Shown: positions 50,343-59,897, numbered from the stretch's first letter. The stretch: 64,000 nucleotides of DNA from Pseudomonas subflava (GCF_023823685.1 NZ_JAMXBF010000001.1:124001-188000); one strand, 5' to 3'. Numbers and translations: made by a program. Notes: generated by a model from the sequence alone, not told the origin.

Positions 50343-51044
50343 GTGGAAGCAACAGCCAACGCCGTTGACCATATGTCGATGTGGAGCCTGATCAGCAACG
50401 CCAGCCTGGTGGTGCAACTGGTCATGCTGACCCTGGTGGCCGCATCGGTCACCTCCTGGATCATGATCTTCCAGCGCAGCACCATGCTGCGAGCGGCGAA
50501 GAAGTCCCTGGAGGTGTTCGAGGAGCGCTTCTGGTCCGGCATCGACCTGTCCAAGCTGTATCGCCAGGCGGGCAGCAACCCGGACCCGGATTGCGGCGTC
50601 GAGCAGATCTTCCGCGCCGGCTTCAAGGAATTCTCCCGCCTGCGCCAGCAGCCGGGCGTCGACCCGGATGCGGTGATGGACGGCGTGGCTCGTGCCATGC
50701 GCGTGGCCATCTCCCGCGAGGAAGAGAAGCTCGAGCAGAGCCTGCCGTTCCTCGCCACCGTCGGCTCCACCAGCCCCTACATCGGCCTGTTCGGCACCGT
50801 GTGGGGCATCATGAACTCCTTCCGCGGTCTCGCCCAGGTGCAGCAGGCGACGCTGGCTACCGTGGCTCCGGGCATCGCCGAGGCGCTGATCGCCACCGCC
50901 ATCGGCCTGTTCGCCGCGATTCCGGCGGTGATCGCCTACAACCGCTTCTCCGCCCGTGGCGAGATGCTGATCGGCCGTTACTACACCTTCGCCGACGAGT
51001 TCCAGGCCATCCTGCACCGCAAGGTCCACACCTCGGACGAGTGA
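50343..51044 (+). CDS. tolQ: TolQ, proton-channel subunit of Tol-Pal
   Basis: A 233-residue inner-membrane protein homologous to ExbB and MotA. Three helices: about 15-40, 135-158 (PYIGLFGTVWGIMNSFRGL) and 170-195 (APGIAEALIATAIGLFAAIPAVIAYN). With TolR it harvests the proton gradient to energise TolA at the division site. The start is GTG at 50343. It lies 10 bp upstream of tolR. Confidence 0.95.
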   Translation: MEATANAVDHMSMWSLISNASLVVQLVMLTLVAASVTSWIMIFQRSTMLRAAKKSLEVFEERFWSGIDLSKLYRQAGSNPDPDCGVEQIFRAGFKEFSRLRQQPGVDPDAVMDGVARAMRVAISREEEKLEQSLPFLATVGSTSPYIGLFGTVWGIMNSFRGLAQVQQATLATVAPGIAEALIATAIGLFAAIPAVIAYNRFSARGEMLIGRYYTFADEFQAILHRKVHTSDE

Positions 51045-51054
51045 GGCTCAGCCA

Positions 51055-51513
51055 ATGGCCAGAATCCGCAACAGACGCAAGCCAGTCGCCGAGATGAACG
51101 TCGTGCCCTACATCGACGTGATGCTCGTGCTGCTGGTGATCTTCATGGTGACCGCGCCCATGCTCAACCAGGGCGTCAAGGTCGACCTGCCCAAGGTCTC
51201 CAGCGAGGTGCTGCCGCAGGACAACGACTCCCGCGTGCTGACCATTTCGATCAAGGCCGACAAAACCTACTACTGGAACATGGGCGAGGAAGTCGACCCG
51301 GACCAGGGCAAGGCCAGCGAAACCGCCACCGCACTGCCGGAGCTGGTGAAGACCGTCTCGGCGATCATGAGTCAGAACGCCGGGCAGGGTAAGAAAGTCC
51401 AGGTGTTCGTGCGCGGCGACAAGGCGGTCGATTACGGCTCGGTCATGGCCGTCATGGGCGGCCTGCAGGAAGCCGGCGTCGGCAACGTCGGGCTGATCAC
51501 CGAGGCGCCCTGA
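51055..51513 (+). CDS. tolR: TolR, proton-channel subunit of Tol-Pal
   Basis: A 152-residue ExbD-type protein: single N-terminal helix with the critical aspartate in MNVVPYIDVMLVLLVIFMVT (near Asp 22), and a periplasmic domain (about 60-150) with FVRGDKAVDYGSVMAVMGGLQEAGVGNVGLIT. It pairs with TolQ. Its stop overlaps the tolA start by one base (TGATG). Confidence 0.95.
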   Translation: MARIRNRRKPVAEMNVVPYIDVMLVLLVIFMVTAPMLNQGVKVDLPKVSSEVLPQDNDSRVLTISIKADKTYYWNMGEEVDPDQGKASETATALPELVKTVSAIMSQNAGQGKKVQVFVRGDKAVDYGSVMAVMGGLQEAGVGNVGLITEAP

Positions 51514-52466
51514 TGCAGCAGAAGAGCGTGCGCTCCTCCTCGGAAAGCTATTTCTGGCCGACCGTCTGGGCCGTGGCCATCCACGCCCTGCTGTTCGCCA
51601 TGCTGTTCGTCAGCTTCCACTTCGCCCCCGAGCTGCCGCCGGCGCGTCCCATCGTCCAGGCTACGTTGTACCAGCTGAAGTCGCAGAGTCAGGCGACGAC
51701 CCAGACCACGCAGAAGATCGCCGGCGAAGCCGAGAAGACCAAGGCCCGCCAGTACGAGGTTGAGCAGCTGGAGACCAAGAAGGAAGAGCAGCAGAAGCAG
51801 GAAGCGGCGGAACAAAAGAAAGCCGAAGCGGCCAAACAGGCTGAAGCGAAGAAGCAGGCCGAGGCCAAGAAGGCCGAAGAGGCGAAGAAGGCGGCCGAGC
51901 AGAAGAAGCAGGCCGACATCGCCAAGAAGAAGTCCGAGGAAGAGAAGAAGAAAGCTGCCGCCGAAGAGGCCCGCAAGAAAGCGGCCGAGCAGGCGAAGAA
52001 GAAAGCCGCGGAGGACGCCAAGAAAAAGGCCGCTGCCGAGGCTGCGAAGAAAAAGGCCCAGGAAGCCGCGCGCAAGGCTGCTGAGGACAAGAAGGCACAG
52101 GCCCTCGCCGAGCTGCTGGGCGACACTACCGAGCGGCAGCAGGCGCTGGCCGACGAGGTGGGCGACAAAGTAGCCGGCAGCCTTGATGACCTGATCATCA
52201 AGCTGGTCAGCGAGCAGTGGCAGCGTCCACCGTCCGCGCGCAACGGCATGAGCGTCGAGGTGCTGATCCAGATGCTGCCCGATGGCACCATCGTCAACGC
52301 CTCGGTCACTCGTTCCAGCGGCGACGCGCCTTTCGACAACTCCGCCGTGGCGGCCGTGAAGAACGTCGTACGTATCCCGGAAATGCAACAGCTGGATAGT
52401 GCAACCTTCAACGCCATGTACCGACAGCGGCGGATGATTTTCAAACCGGAGGATTTGTCTCTGTGA
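51513..52466 (+). CDS. tolA: TolA, trans-envelope energy-transducing protein
   Basis: A 317-residue protein. One membrane helix (about 15-38, [21 protein letters not shown]), then a long Lys/Ala/Glu/Gln-rich helical domain (about 70-210) that spans the periplasm, then a globular C-terminal domain (about 220-317) with [27 protein letters not shown] contacting Pal and TolB. The repetitive domain is of the length expected. It overlaps tolB by 4 bp. Confidence 0.95.
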   Translation: MQQKSVRSSSESYFWPTVWAVAIHALLFAMLFVSFHFAPELPPARPIVQATLYQLKSQSQATTQTTQKIAGEAEKTKARQYEVEQLETKKEEQQKQEAAEQKKAEAAKQAEAKKQAEAKKAEEAKKAAEQKKQADIAKKKSEEEKKKAAAEEARKKAAEQAKKKAAEDAKKKAAAEAAKKKAQEAARKAAEDKKAQALAELLGDTTERQQALADEVGDKVAGSLDDLIIKLVSEQWQRPPSARNGMSVEVLIQMLPDGTIVNASVTRSSGDAPFDNSAVAAVKNVVRIPEMQQLDSATFNAMYRQRRMIFKPEDLSL

Positions 52467-53761
52467 ATACCTTGATTCGTATTGCCCTGCTCGGTCTGGC
52501 CATGCTGGTCGGCTCGGTGCAGGCCGCGGACCCGCTGGTGGTGACCACCGGTAGCGACCGCGCCATTCCGATCGCTGTGGTGCCGTTCGGCTGGCAGGGC
52601 GGCACCGTGCTGCCCGAGGACATGTCCACCATCATCGGCAATGACCTGCGCAACAGCGGCATGTACGAGCCGATTCCGCGGCAGAACATGATCAGCCTGC
52701 CGACCTCGGCCGCCGAAATCATCTACCGCGACTGGCAGGCCCTGGGCGCCCAGTACGTCATGGTCGGCAGCATCGTGCCGAACGGCGGTCGCCTGCAGGT
52801 GCAGTTCGCCCTGTTCAACGTGGCGACCCAGCAGCAGGTGGTGGCCGGCACCGTCGGTGGCACCAACGACCAGCTGCGTGACATGGCCCACCACATTGCC
52901 GATCAGGCCTTCGAGAAGCTGACCGGCATCAAGGGTGCCTTCTCCACCAAGATGCTCTACGTCACCGCCGAGCGTTTCGGCGTGAACAACACCCGCTACA
53001 CCCTGCAGCGCTCCGACTACGACGGCGCGCGTGGCGTGACCCTGCTGCAATCGCGCGAGCCGATCCTCTCGCCGCGCTATGCGCCGGACGGTCGCCGTAT
53101 CGCCTATGTGTCCTTCGAGCAGCGTCGCCCGCGCATTTTCATGCAGCACATCGACACCGGCCGCCGCGAGCAGCTGACCAATTTCGAGGGCCTCAATGGC
53201 GCCCCGGCCTTCTCGCCGGATGGCAATCGCCTGGCCTTCGTGCTGTCCAAGGACGGCAACCCGGAGATCTATGTGATGGACCTGGGCTCGCGGCAGATCC
53301 GGCGCGTGACCAATTCCGGTTCGATCGAGACCGAGCCGTTCTGGGGCAAGGACGGGCAGAGCCTTTACTTCACCAGCGACCGCGCCGGCAAGCCGCAGAT
53401 CTACAAGCAGAGCATCAACGGTGGGTCTGCCCAGCGCGTGACCTTTACTGGCAACTACAACGCCAACCCGAAGCTCTCGGCCGACGAGAAGACCCTGGTG
53501 ATGATCCATCGCCAGGACGGTTTCACCAACTTCAAGGTGGCCGCTCAGGACCTGGTGACCAGCCGCCTGCGCATTCTTTCGGAGACCAGTCTGGACGACT
53601 CGCCCACTGTTGCGCCCAATGGCACCATGCTAATCTACGCCACCCGCCAGCAGGGCCGGGGAGTCTTGATGCTCGTGTCCACCAATGGGCGCGTTAGGCT
53701 CCCAATTCCTACCGCTCAAGGCGATGTCCGAGAGCCTTCGTGGTCCCCTTACCTGAACTGA
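52463..53761 (+). CDS. tolB: TolB, periplasmic beta-propeller protein
   Basis: A 432-residue protein with a signal peptide (about 1-21, [10 protein letters not shown]), an N-terminal alpha/beta domain (about 25-160), and a six-bladed propeller whose blades show repeated [23 protein letters not shown]-type units. It binds Pal and TolA. The start is GTG at 52463. The C-terminus [10 protein letters not shown] is typical. pal follows after 60 bp. Confidence 0.95.
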   Translation: MNTLIRIALLGLAMLVGSVQAADPLVVTTGSDRAIPIAVVPFGWQGGTVLPEDMSTIIGNDLRNSGMYEPIPRQNMISLPTSAAEIIYRDWQALGAQYVMVGSIVPNGGRLQVQFALFNVATQQQVVAGTVGGTNDQLRDMAHHIADQAFEKLTGIKGAFSTKMLYVTAERFGVNNTRYTLQRSDYDGARGVTLLQSREPILSPRYAPDGRRIAYVSFEQRRPRIFMQHIDTGRREQLTNFEGLNGAPAFSPDGNRLAFVLSKDGNPEIYVMDLGSRQIRRVTNSGSIETEPFWGKDGQSLYFTSDRAGKPQIYKQSINGGSAQRVTFTGNYNANPKLSADEKTLVMIHRQDGFTNFKVAAQDLVTSRLRILSETSLDDSPTVAPNGTMLIYATRQQGRGVLMLVSTNGRVRLPIPTAQGDVREPSWSPYLN

Positions 53762-53821
53762 TGCGGTAATCAGAAAATCAATACTTTGTACAACACCCCT
53801 GGGATCATTTTGGAGTCCATC

Positions 53822-54319
53822 ATGGAAATGCTGAAATTCGGCAAGTTTGCTGCTCTGAGCCTGGCTCTGGCCGTCGCTGTTGGCTGTTCTTCCAAGGGCG
53901 GCGACGCCTCCGGCGAAGGCGCTGTCGACCCGAACGCGGGCTACGACGCCAACTCCGGTGCCGTTGACGGTTCCCTGAGCGAAGAAGCCGCTCTGCGCGC
54001 CATCACCACCTTCTACTTCGAGTACGACAGCTCCGACCTGAAGCCGGAAGCCATGCGTGCTCTGGACGTCCACGCCAAGGACCTGAAAGGCAACGGCGCT
54101 CGCGTCGTGCTGGAAGGCCACACCGACGAGCGCGGCACCCGCGAGTACAACATGGCTCTGGGCGAGCGTCGTTCCAAGGCCGTTCAGCGCTACCTGGTAC
54201 TGCAGGGCGTTTCCCCCGCTCAGCTGGAACTGGTTTCCTACGGCGAAGAGCGTCCGGTTGCCACTGGCACCGACGAGCAGTCCTGGGCCCAGAACCGTCG
54301 CGTCGAGCTGCGCAAGTAA
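53822..54319 (+). CDS. pal: Peptidoglycan-associated lipoprotein Pal (OprL)
   Basis: A 165-residue lipoprotein: lipobox AVGC with the acylated cysteine near 22, a Gly/Asp-rich linker, then an OmpA-like domain (about 65-165) with [35 protein letters not shown] that bind diaminopimelate in peptidoglycan. I chose ATG 53822 ([11 protein letters not shown]), which has GGAG 6 bp upstream; the frame is open 12 codons earlier without such a site. Known as OprL in Pseudomonas. Confidence 0.95.
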   Translation: MEMLKFGKFAALSLALAVAVGCSSKGGDASGEGAVDPNAGYDANSGAVDGSLSEEAALRAITTFYFEYDSSDLKPEAMRALDVHAKDLKGNGARVVLEGHTDERGTREYNMALGERRSKAVQRYLVLQGVSPAQLELVSYGEERPVATGTDEQSWAQNRRVELRK

Positions 54320-54325
54320 TTTGCC

Positions 54326-55138
54326 ATGCGTAAGTGCCCTCGTATCCTGACCGCACTGGTGATGGCCACGCCGCTGATGGCGATGGCCGAAGTTCCCGTG
54401 GTGGATGGCGGCTCCGGCAGCTACCCGCCAGCGGGCTACGGTACGAGCGGCGCCTACGCCGGAGCCGGGGCACAAGCCCCGACTTCGGCGCAGGGCCAGC
54501 TGTTCATGCAACTGCAGCAGATGCAGGGCGAGATCGCCCAGCTGCGTGGGTTGCTCGAAGAACAGCAGAACGAGATCGAGCGCCTCAAGCAAGAGAGCCA
54601 AGCGCGCTACCAGGATCTCGACAGCCGCCTGCAAGGCGGTGCCGCCGGTGCACAACAGGCACCCGCACAGAATCCCCCGGCTGACGGCGCGATCGACGCC
54701 GCCGGCACCCCTTCGGCTCCCGCTCAGCAGCCAGCTCCGGCCGCCAGCAACGAGCCGGCCGATCCGGCGAAGGAAAAGCTTTACTACGACGCTGCCTTCG
54801 ACCTGATCAAGGCCAAGGACTTCGCCAAGGCCAGCCAGGCCTTCGAAGGTTTCCTGCGCAAGTTCCCGCAGAGCCAGTACGCCGGCAATGCCCAGTACTG
54901 GCTGGGTGAAGTGAATCTGGCGCAGGGCAACCTGCAGGGCGCCGGCAAGGCCTTCGCCCAGGTTGCCGCCACCTATCCGACCCACGCCAAGGTGCCGGAC
55001 TCGCTTTTCAAACTGGCCGATGTGGAGAAGCGCCTGGGCAACACCGACAAGGCCCGTGGCATCCTCCAGCAGCTGATCAGCCAATACCCCGGCTCGTCGG
55101 CCGCGCAGTTGGCGCAACGCGACCTGCAGCGCCTCTGA
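54326..55138 (+). CDS. cpoB: Cell division coordinator CpoB (YbgF)
   Basis: A 270-residue periplasmic protein: signal peptide (1-22, LMAMAE), a coiled-coil trimerisation part (about 55-100, QLQQMQGEIAQLRGLLEEQ), an Ala/Pro linker, and a TPR domain (about 145-268) with YYDAAFDLIKAKDFAKASQAFEGFLRKFPQS. CpoB couples outer-membrane constriction with peptidoglycan synthesis through TolA and PBP1B. Start ATG 6 bp after pal; a terminator follows. Confidence 0.93.
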   Translation: MRKCPRILTALVMATPLMAMAEVPVVDGGSGSYPPAGYGTSGAYAGAGAQAPTSAQGQLFMQLQQMQGEIAQLRGLLEEQQNEIERLKQESQARYQDLDSRLQGGAAGAQQAPAQNPPADGAIDAAGTPSAPAQQPAPAASNEPADPAKEKLYYDAAFDLIKAKDFAKASQAFEGFLRKFPQSQYAGNAQYWLGEVNLAQGNLQGAGKAFAQVAATYPTHAKVPDSLFKLADVEKRLGNTDKARGILQQLISQYPGSSAAQLAQRDLQRL

Positions 55139-55153
55139 GGATCCCGCTGTCCC

Positions 55154-55181
55154 AAAGCCCGCGCTCATCGCGGGCTTTTTT
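55154..55181 (+). terminator. Rho-independent terminator of the tol-pal operon
   Basis: AAGCCCGCG / CGCGGGCTTTTTT, 16 bp after the cpoB stop. Confidence 0.88.
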
Positions 55182-55330
55182 GTGGCCGCCGTTTCCTGCC
55201 GAGACCGGCTCCGCCCGGCGGCGGGTGGCTTTAAAAATGTCTCCCGGAAATTTTTCTGTTTAGAATCGGCGCCCCGATTCACCCGCAACGGAGGCGGATG
55301 GCCTGTTTCGCCGTCACGCCCGGTGCCGAT

Positions 55331-55978
55331 ATGCAAACTACCCTGCGCATTACCGAAATTTTTTACTCGTTGCAGGGCGAGACATTCACCAGTGGTTTGC
55401 CCACGGTGTTCGTCCGCCTGACCGGCTGCCCATTGCGCTGCCGGTACTGCGACACCGCTTATGCCTTCAGCGGCGGCGAGATCATGAGCCTCGACGCCAT
55501 CCTCGATCGTGTGGCCGGTTACCGACCCCGCTACGTCTGTGTCACCGGTGGCGAGCCGCTGGCCCAGCCCAACTGCGTGCCGCTGCTCGAGCGTCTGTGC
55601 GATGCCGGCTACCGCGTTTCGCTGGAGACCAGCGGCGCCCTCGACATCGCGGCAACCGACAGGCGCGTCAGCCGGGTGGTCGACCTGAAGACCCCTGGCT
55701 CCGGGGAAGTCGCGCGCAATCTCTACGGCAACCTCGACGAGCTGACCGGCAACGACCAGGTCAAATTCGTCATCTGCTCGCGCGAGGACTACGACTGGGC
55801 CGTCAGCAAGCTGATCGAATACCGCCTGGACGAGCGCGCCGGCGAGGTGCTGTTCTCGCCCAGCCATGGGCAGGTGGAAGCCCGCGCGCTGGCCGACTGG
55901 ATCATCGCCGACAACCTGCCGGTACGCTTCCAGCTGCAACTGCACAAGATCCTCTGGAACGACGAACCCGGCCACTGA
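55331..55978 (+). CDS. queE: 7-carboxy-7-deazaguanine synthase
   Basis: A 215-residue radical-SAM enzyme of queuosine synthesis, converting 6-carboxytetrahydropterin to 7-carboxy-7-deazaguanine. The cluster motif is [13 protein letters not shown] (CxxxCxxC); [21 protein letters not shown] precedes it and VTGGEPLAQ follows. The ATG at 55331 ([15 protein letters not shown]) is family-typical; the frame is open 11 codons earlier. It lies 13 bp upstream of queC. I looked for a preQ1 riboswitch in the 150-bp leader and saw none. Confidence 0.93.
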   Translation: MQTTLRITEIFYSLQGETFTSGLPTVFVRLTGCPLRCRYCDTAYAFSGGEIMSLDAILDRVAGYRPRYVCVTGGEPLAQPNCVPLLERLCDAGYRVSLETSGALDIAATDRRVSRVVDLKTPGSGEVARNLYGNLDELTGNDQVKFVICSREDYDWAVSKLIEYRLDERAGEVLFSPSHGQVEARALADWIIADNLPVRFQLQLHKILWNDEPGH

Positions 55979-55991
55979 AGGAGGCACTGAT

Positions 55992-56666
55992 ATGACCGAC
56001 AAGAAAGCCGTGATATTGCTCTCCGGTGGCCTGGACTCCGCCACCATCCTGGCCCAGGCCAGAGCGGCGGGGTTCGCCTGCTACAGCATGAGTTTCGACT
56101 ATGGCCAGCGCCACCGGGCCGAACTGCGGGCCGCCGAGCGCGTGGCCCGCGAGCTGGGCGTGGTCGAGCACAAGGTGATCGGCCTCAATCTCGACGGCAT
56201 CGGCGGCTCGGCCCTGACCGACAGCGCGATTGCCGTGCCCGAAAGCCCGACCGAGGGCATCCCGGTCACCTACGTGCCGGCGCGCAATACCGTTTTTCTC
56301 TCGCTGGCGCTGGGCTGGGCCGAGGTGCTGGGCGCCCGAGACATCTTCATCGGGGTCAATGCGGTGGACTATTCCGGCTACCCGGACTGCCGGCCCGCGT
56401 TCATCGAGGCGTTCGAGCGCGTGGCCAATCTGGCGACCCGTGAGGGCGTGGAGGGCAGGGGCTTTCGCATTCAGGCGCCACTGCAAAATCTGTCGAAGGC
56501 GCAGATCGTGCAGATCGGCGTACGCCATGGCGTGGACTATGGCTTGACGGTGTCCTGTTACCAGGCGGATGAGGACGGCCGCGCCTGCGGTAAATGCGAC
56601 AGTTGCCGTCTGCGCGCCGCCGGCTTCGCCGCGGCCGGCGTGGCGGACCCAACTCGCTACGCCTGA
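55992..56666 (+). CDS. queC: 7-cyano-7-deazaguanine synthase
   Basis: A 224-residue ATP-dependent enzyme that makes preQ0 from 7-carboxy-7-deazaguanine. The PP-loop is [29 protein letters not shown] and [16 protein letters not shown] follow, and zinc is held by cysteines in [21 protein letters not shown] at 55992 after AGGAGG. It ends 58 bp before tRNA-Lys. Confidence 0.94.
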   Translation: MTDKKAVILLSGGLDSATILAQARAAGFACYSMSFDYGQRHRAELRAAERVARELGVVEHKVIGLNLDGIGGSALTDSAIAVPESPTEGIPVTYVPARNTVFLSLALGWAEVLGARDIFIGVNAVDYSGYPDCRPAFIEAFERVANLATREGVEGRGFRIQAPLQNLSKAQIVQIGVRHGVDYGLTVSCYQADEDGRACGKCDSCRLRAAGFAAAGVADPTRYA

Positions 56667-56684
56667 GTTTTTTTCTTCGGAGTG

Positions 56685-56712
56685 TTGATTTTCTGAATCA
56701 AATCAGTATCAT
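56685..56712 (+). promoter_or_regulatory. Promoter of tRNA-Lys
   Basis: TTGATT and TATCAT separated by 16 bp, with the tRNA starting 12 bp after the -10 box. Confidence 0.65.
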
Positions 56713-56724
56713 GCGCTCCGCATT

Positions 56725-56800
56725 GGGTCGTTAGCTCAGTCGGTAGAGCAGTTGGCTTTTAACCAATTGGTCGTAGGTTCGAATCCTACACGACCCACCA
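56725..56800 (+). tRNA. tRNA-Lys (UUU)
   Basis: A 76-nt cloverleaf with encoded CCA: acceptor GGGTCGT pairs with ACGACCC, the anticodon loop is CTTTTAA (UUU), and the T loop is TTCGAAT. This gene after queC is a known insertion site of PAPI-1-type islands in P. aeruginosa. Confidence 0.97.
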
Positions 56801-56821
56801 TACGAGCTTCTAAGGAAGCAG

Positions 56822-56856
56822 AAAGGCCTGGCCATCGAGAGATGGCCAGGCCTTTT
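56822..56856 (+). terminator. Rho-independent terminator of tRNA-Lys
   Basis: A 14-bp perfect stem AAGGCCTGGCCATC with GAGA loop followed by TTTT. It also faces the convergent lipoprotein gene. Confidence 0.85.
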
Positions 56857-56872
56857 CGTTTGTCCCCTTTTT

Positions 56873-57223
56873 TCAGCTACAGGGCGTACCGGCGCTTCCG
56901 GCGAGGGTTTCGACGTTGTCGAGCACCTCCTGGCCCTGGTTGACCTTGCGCATGTTCTCCGCACCCTTAACCGCCTGGGCATAGCTCGAGTCGTTGATGC
57001 CCTGCAGATCCTGGTGGGTCGCCAGCACGTTGTTGGTGATTGCCAGCAGGTTGCGCCCCGTGGCGATCAGGTCACTGGTGGCCCCGGGCGTGCACGGCGA
57101 AGTCCCGGCATCCGCCAGCTGGTTTCCGGCGCCGAGCCGGTGCTGGCCATTCGGCGCCGCGCAGCCGGCCAGGGCGAACAGAAGGGGCAAAGCGAGCAGT
57201 GCAGCGGTGCCTGTGAGTTTCAT
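56873..57223 (-). CDS. Small hypothetical lipoprotein
   Basis: A 116-residue predicted lipoprotein: LLALPLLFALAGCAAPN supplies a lipobox (lipidated Cys near 21). The mature part is hydrophilic, with TSPCTPGATSDLIATGRNLL and a cysteine next to the C-terminus (TPCS), which could form a disulfide with the earlier one. I do not recognise the family. It starts with ATG at 57221-57223 and ends close to the tRNA-Lys terminator. Its location between tRNA-Lys and a two-component pair marks it as accessory relative to P. aeruginosa. Confidence 0.6.
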   Translation of the reverse strand: MKLTGTAALLALPLLFALAGCAAPNGQHRLGAGNQLADAGTSPCTPGATSDLIATGRNLLAITNNVLATHQDLQGINDSSYAQAVKGAENMRKVNQGQEVLDNVETLAGSAGTPCS

Positions 57224-57431
57224 GTTCTTGTCCTTCGCAGAGCGGTCGGGGGCGGCGGAACGGCTCGCCAGGGGAGTTCGGCCAGTCTAGGAATCCCGCC
57301 GGGTCTCATGAATAGGCCTGCTGTACTAGGTCATTTGCGCTACTGTGCGCTCGCCGTTTTTCTGGTAGATGCCCTTACAGAGGTCGTGGCCGTGCGGATG
57401 CCACGACTTTTCGGGCCGATCGGGGGACTGA

Positions 57432-59072
57432 ATGAAGACTGGGGTGAACAAGGGCTACGACACGGAGCGCAGCCAGGCCTGGGTGCGTCTGCTGGTGTCG
57501 GGTGCGGCGATGGTCTACGTGCTGACGGTGTTTCTCACCGCCCGCTCCACGTCCGGCGCCATCGAGCTGATCCTCCATTACATCCCGGTGTTCATGGCCG
57601 TATCGGTGGTGCTGCTGGTCGACATCATCCGTCGTCCGGGTGTGCGGCCGCTGCGGCGGGTGATGGCCATGGCGCTGGATTACGTGTCCATTGCCGTGTG
57701 CATGTACCTCGGTGGTGAGGCCCTGCTGCCGGTGTATGGCGCCATCCTCTGGGTCACGGTGGGCAACGGCGTGCGCTATGGCCCGCGTTACCTGGCGATT
57801 GCCACGGCGATGGCGCTGATCTGCCTGCTGGCCCTCGCGCAATTCTCGCCCTATTGGCGCAGCCAGCCGTATCTGGCGATCACCCTGGTCATCGCCACGC
57901 TGGTGGTGCCCGCCTATGTGAACACCCTGCTGGCCCAGAGCCGGCGAGCCAACGAGGCGGAGCACGCCGCCAACCAGGCCAAGTCGCAGTTCCTCGCCCA
58001 GGCCAGCCACGACCTGCGCCAGCCCATCCATTCCATCGGCCTGTTCACCGCCTGCCTGCGCGACGGCAACCTGGAGCCGGCGCAGCGGCAGATGGTCGAT
58101 AGCATCGACAAGTCGCTGCACAGCGTGGCGCAGCTGTTTCGCTCGATCCTCGACATGTACACCCAGGACGGCGGGCGGGTGACGCCGCGCGCGGAGGCGG
58201 TGGCGCTCGACGAGCTGCTGCAGGGCATCGCGCAACAGAATGCCGAAGCCGCGCGCTGGGCCGGCGTCGACATCCGGGTGCATGCGCCGCACCAGCGGGT
58301 GCTGGTCGACCCTGGCCTGCTGACCACCATGGTGCAGAACCTGCTCTCCAACGCGCTGAAGTACGCCGCGGGCCATCCGGTGCTGGTCGGTTGCCGGCGC
58401 CGTGGCGGCGGCTTCGCCATCGAGGTCTACGACAAGGGGCGGGGCATCGAGCCGCAGCACCTGGCCAGCGTGTTCGACGAGTTCTACCGGGTGCGCGAGG
58501 TACGTGACAACGACATCGAGGGCGTCGGCCTGGGCCTGGCCATCATCCGTCGCCTGGCGAATCTGATGGGGCTGCAGGTGCGCATGCGGTCCCGGGTCGG
58601 ACGGGGCACCTCGGTGGCGATCGAGGGGCTGGTCGCGGTGCGCGCGGAGGTCAGCTCGCCGGTAGCCGCGCTGCGCCAGTCTTCGACCACGCCGCGCATG
58701 CTCGACGGCCTGCGCGTGAGCCTGATCGAAGACGACCGCAGCGTGCTGCTCGCGACCGCGACCCTGCTGCGCAAATGGGGCTGCGAGGTGCAGGCCAGCC
58801 CGTCGATTCCGGTAGAGGGGCATGGCGATATCGATCTGGTCATCACCGATTTCGACCTGGGGCGCGAGGCTTCGGGGGCCGACTGCATTCGATATCTGCG
58901 CGAGCTGAGCGGCCGGCACATTCCGGCGGTGGTGATCACCGGCCACGAGGTCAAGCGGGTTCGGGAGGCGGTCGGCGATGCGGATATTCCGGTGCTATCC
59001 AAGCCGCTCCATCCGGCTGAGCTGCGCTCCACGCTGGTGGCGCTGAAGAGGGGGCTGGCGCAAGGTGCCTAG
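57432..59072 (+). CDS. Hybrid sensor kinase with RpfC-like membrane sensor
   Basis: A 546-residue protein. Residues 1-165 contain five or six predicted helices (about 17-38, 48-66, 78-95, 98-113, 118-138, 147-165) with a WVTVGNGVRYGPRYLAIA segment typical of RpfC-type sensors. A HisKA domain follows with His 193 in QASHDLRQPIHSIG, HATPase (about 290-410) with NLLSNALKY and GVGLGLAIIRR, and a C-terminal receiver (about 425-540) with the acceptor aspartate in LVITDFDLG. No Hpt domain is seen. The arrangement resembles P. aeruginosa PA1396, linked to DSF-signal responses, but the ligand here is unknown. Its stop overlaps the opposite response-regulator stop by 4 bp. Confidence 0.82.
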   Translation: MKTGVNKGYDTERSQAWVRLLVSGAAMVYVLTVFLTARSTSGAIELILHYIPVFMAVSVVLLVDIIRRPGVRPLRRVMAMALDYVSIAVCMYLGGEALLPVYGAILWVTVGNGVRYGPRYLAIATAMALICLLALAQFSPYWRSQPYLAITLVIATLVVPAYVNTLLAQSRRANEAEHAANQAKSQFLAQASHDLRQPIHSIGLFTACLRDGNLEPAQRQMVDSIDKSLHSVAQLFRSILDMYTQDGGRVTPRAEAVALDELLQGIAQQNAEAARWAGVDIRVHAPHQRVLVDPGLLTTMVQNLLSNALKYAAGHPVLVGCRRRGGGFAIEVYDKGRGIEPQHLASVFDEFYRVREVRDNDIEGVGLGLAIIRRLANLMGLQVRMRSRVGRGTSVAIEGLVAVRAEVSSPVAALRQSSTTPRMLDGLRVSLIEDDRSVLLATATLLRKWGCEVQASPSIPVEGHGDIDLVITDFDLGREASGADCIRYLRELSGRHIPAVVITGHEVKRVREAVGDADIPVLSKPLHPAELRSTLVALKRGLAQGA

Positions 59073-59689
59073 ATGCCGAACTTGGCGGCGATGGCGGCGG
59101 CCGCGGCCCGGGAGCCGACGTTGAGCACGCGCAGCAGCGACGAAACGTGGATGCGCACGGTGAAGGGCGAGATGGCCAGCTGGCGGGCGATTTCCTTGTT
59201 GGACAGGCCCCGGGCGATCAGGCGCAGCACGTCCTGCTGGCGCGGGGTGAGCTGATCCAGCCCATTGTCATGAGGCAGGGCGGTGGGGCCGACGGTGACC
59301 ACGAAGTCGCCGGCGCGAATCGCCAGAATCGCCTCGGCCATATCGTCCGGCGGTACCGACTTGCCGATGAAGCCGTCCGCGCCTGCGGCCATGGCCTCGT
59401 CGATCAGGGCGCGGTTGTCGACCATCGAGACGATGACGATCGAGCAGCGCTTGAACTCCTGGCGCAACGCGCCGATGGCTTCCGAAGACTGGCCGGGGAA
59501 GAGCAGGTCGAGGATCAGCAGCGTCGGTGGCACGCCCTGCCTGGCCAGCTCCAGGACGGCGTCCATGTCGCCGGCCTCGTCGATCTCAGCGTGCGGCATG
59601 ATGCGTTGAACGATGCGGGCCAGGCCATCCCTGAACACGGGGTGGTCGTCGGCAACTATCACGCGTTCCTGATGGTGTTCTGCAGGCAT
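59069..59689 (-). CDS. LuxR/NarL-family response regulator
   Basis: A 206-residue regulator: receiver with acidic pair VADDHPVFRDGL, phospho-acceptor Asp 61 in LLILDLLFPGQ, and lysine in GADGFIGKSVPPDD; then a LuxR-type helix-turn-helix (about 145-200) with LTPRQQDVLRLIARGLSNKEIARQLAIS. It lies tail to tail with the hybrid kinase, sharing 4 bp at the stops, and is its likely partner; the kinase's own receiver could compete for phosphate. Targets are unknown. The 242-bp gap to nadA contains only the nadA -10 box that I can see. Confidence 0.85.
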   Translation of the reverse strand: MPAEHHQERVIVADDHPVFRDGLARIVQRIMPHAEIDEAGDMDAVLELARQGVPPTLLILDLLFPGQSSEAIGALRQEFKRCSIVIVSMVDNRALIDEAMAAGADGFIGKSVPPDDMAEAILAIRAGDFVVTVGPTALPHDNGLDQLTPRQQDVLRLIARGLSNKEIARQLAISPFTVRIHVSSLLRVLNVGSRAAAAAIAAKFGI

Positions 59690-59891
59690 CCGCTTGATCT
59701 TGTGTGGTTATCGGTGGAGCGAGTCCGCGGTGGAACAGAGACTACGGGCTTATGGCGGACGATGACAGCGCGCGGTTCGCACTCCTGACCGGCTGATCGC
59801 GTCGATGGCCGGATTCACAATGCGTCGAGCCGATCGTCCCGCCATCGCGCACGCGGCTGCAACCGCGATGCCACAGGCCGAGGGCGGTGCG

Positions 59892-59897
59892 TATAAT
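59892..59897 (+). promoter_or_regulatory. nadA -10 box
   Basis: Perfect TATAAT 35 bp before the nadA ATG. No convincing -35 box lies 16-18 bp upstream. Confidence 0.5.

Noticed and set aside
55182-55330. PreQ1 riboswitch before queE
   Set aside because: No preQ1-I or preQ1-II core could be recognised; a TAGAAT-type promoter element is all that I see.
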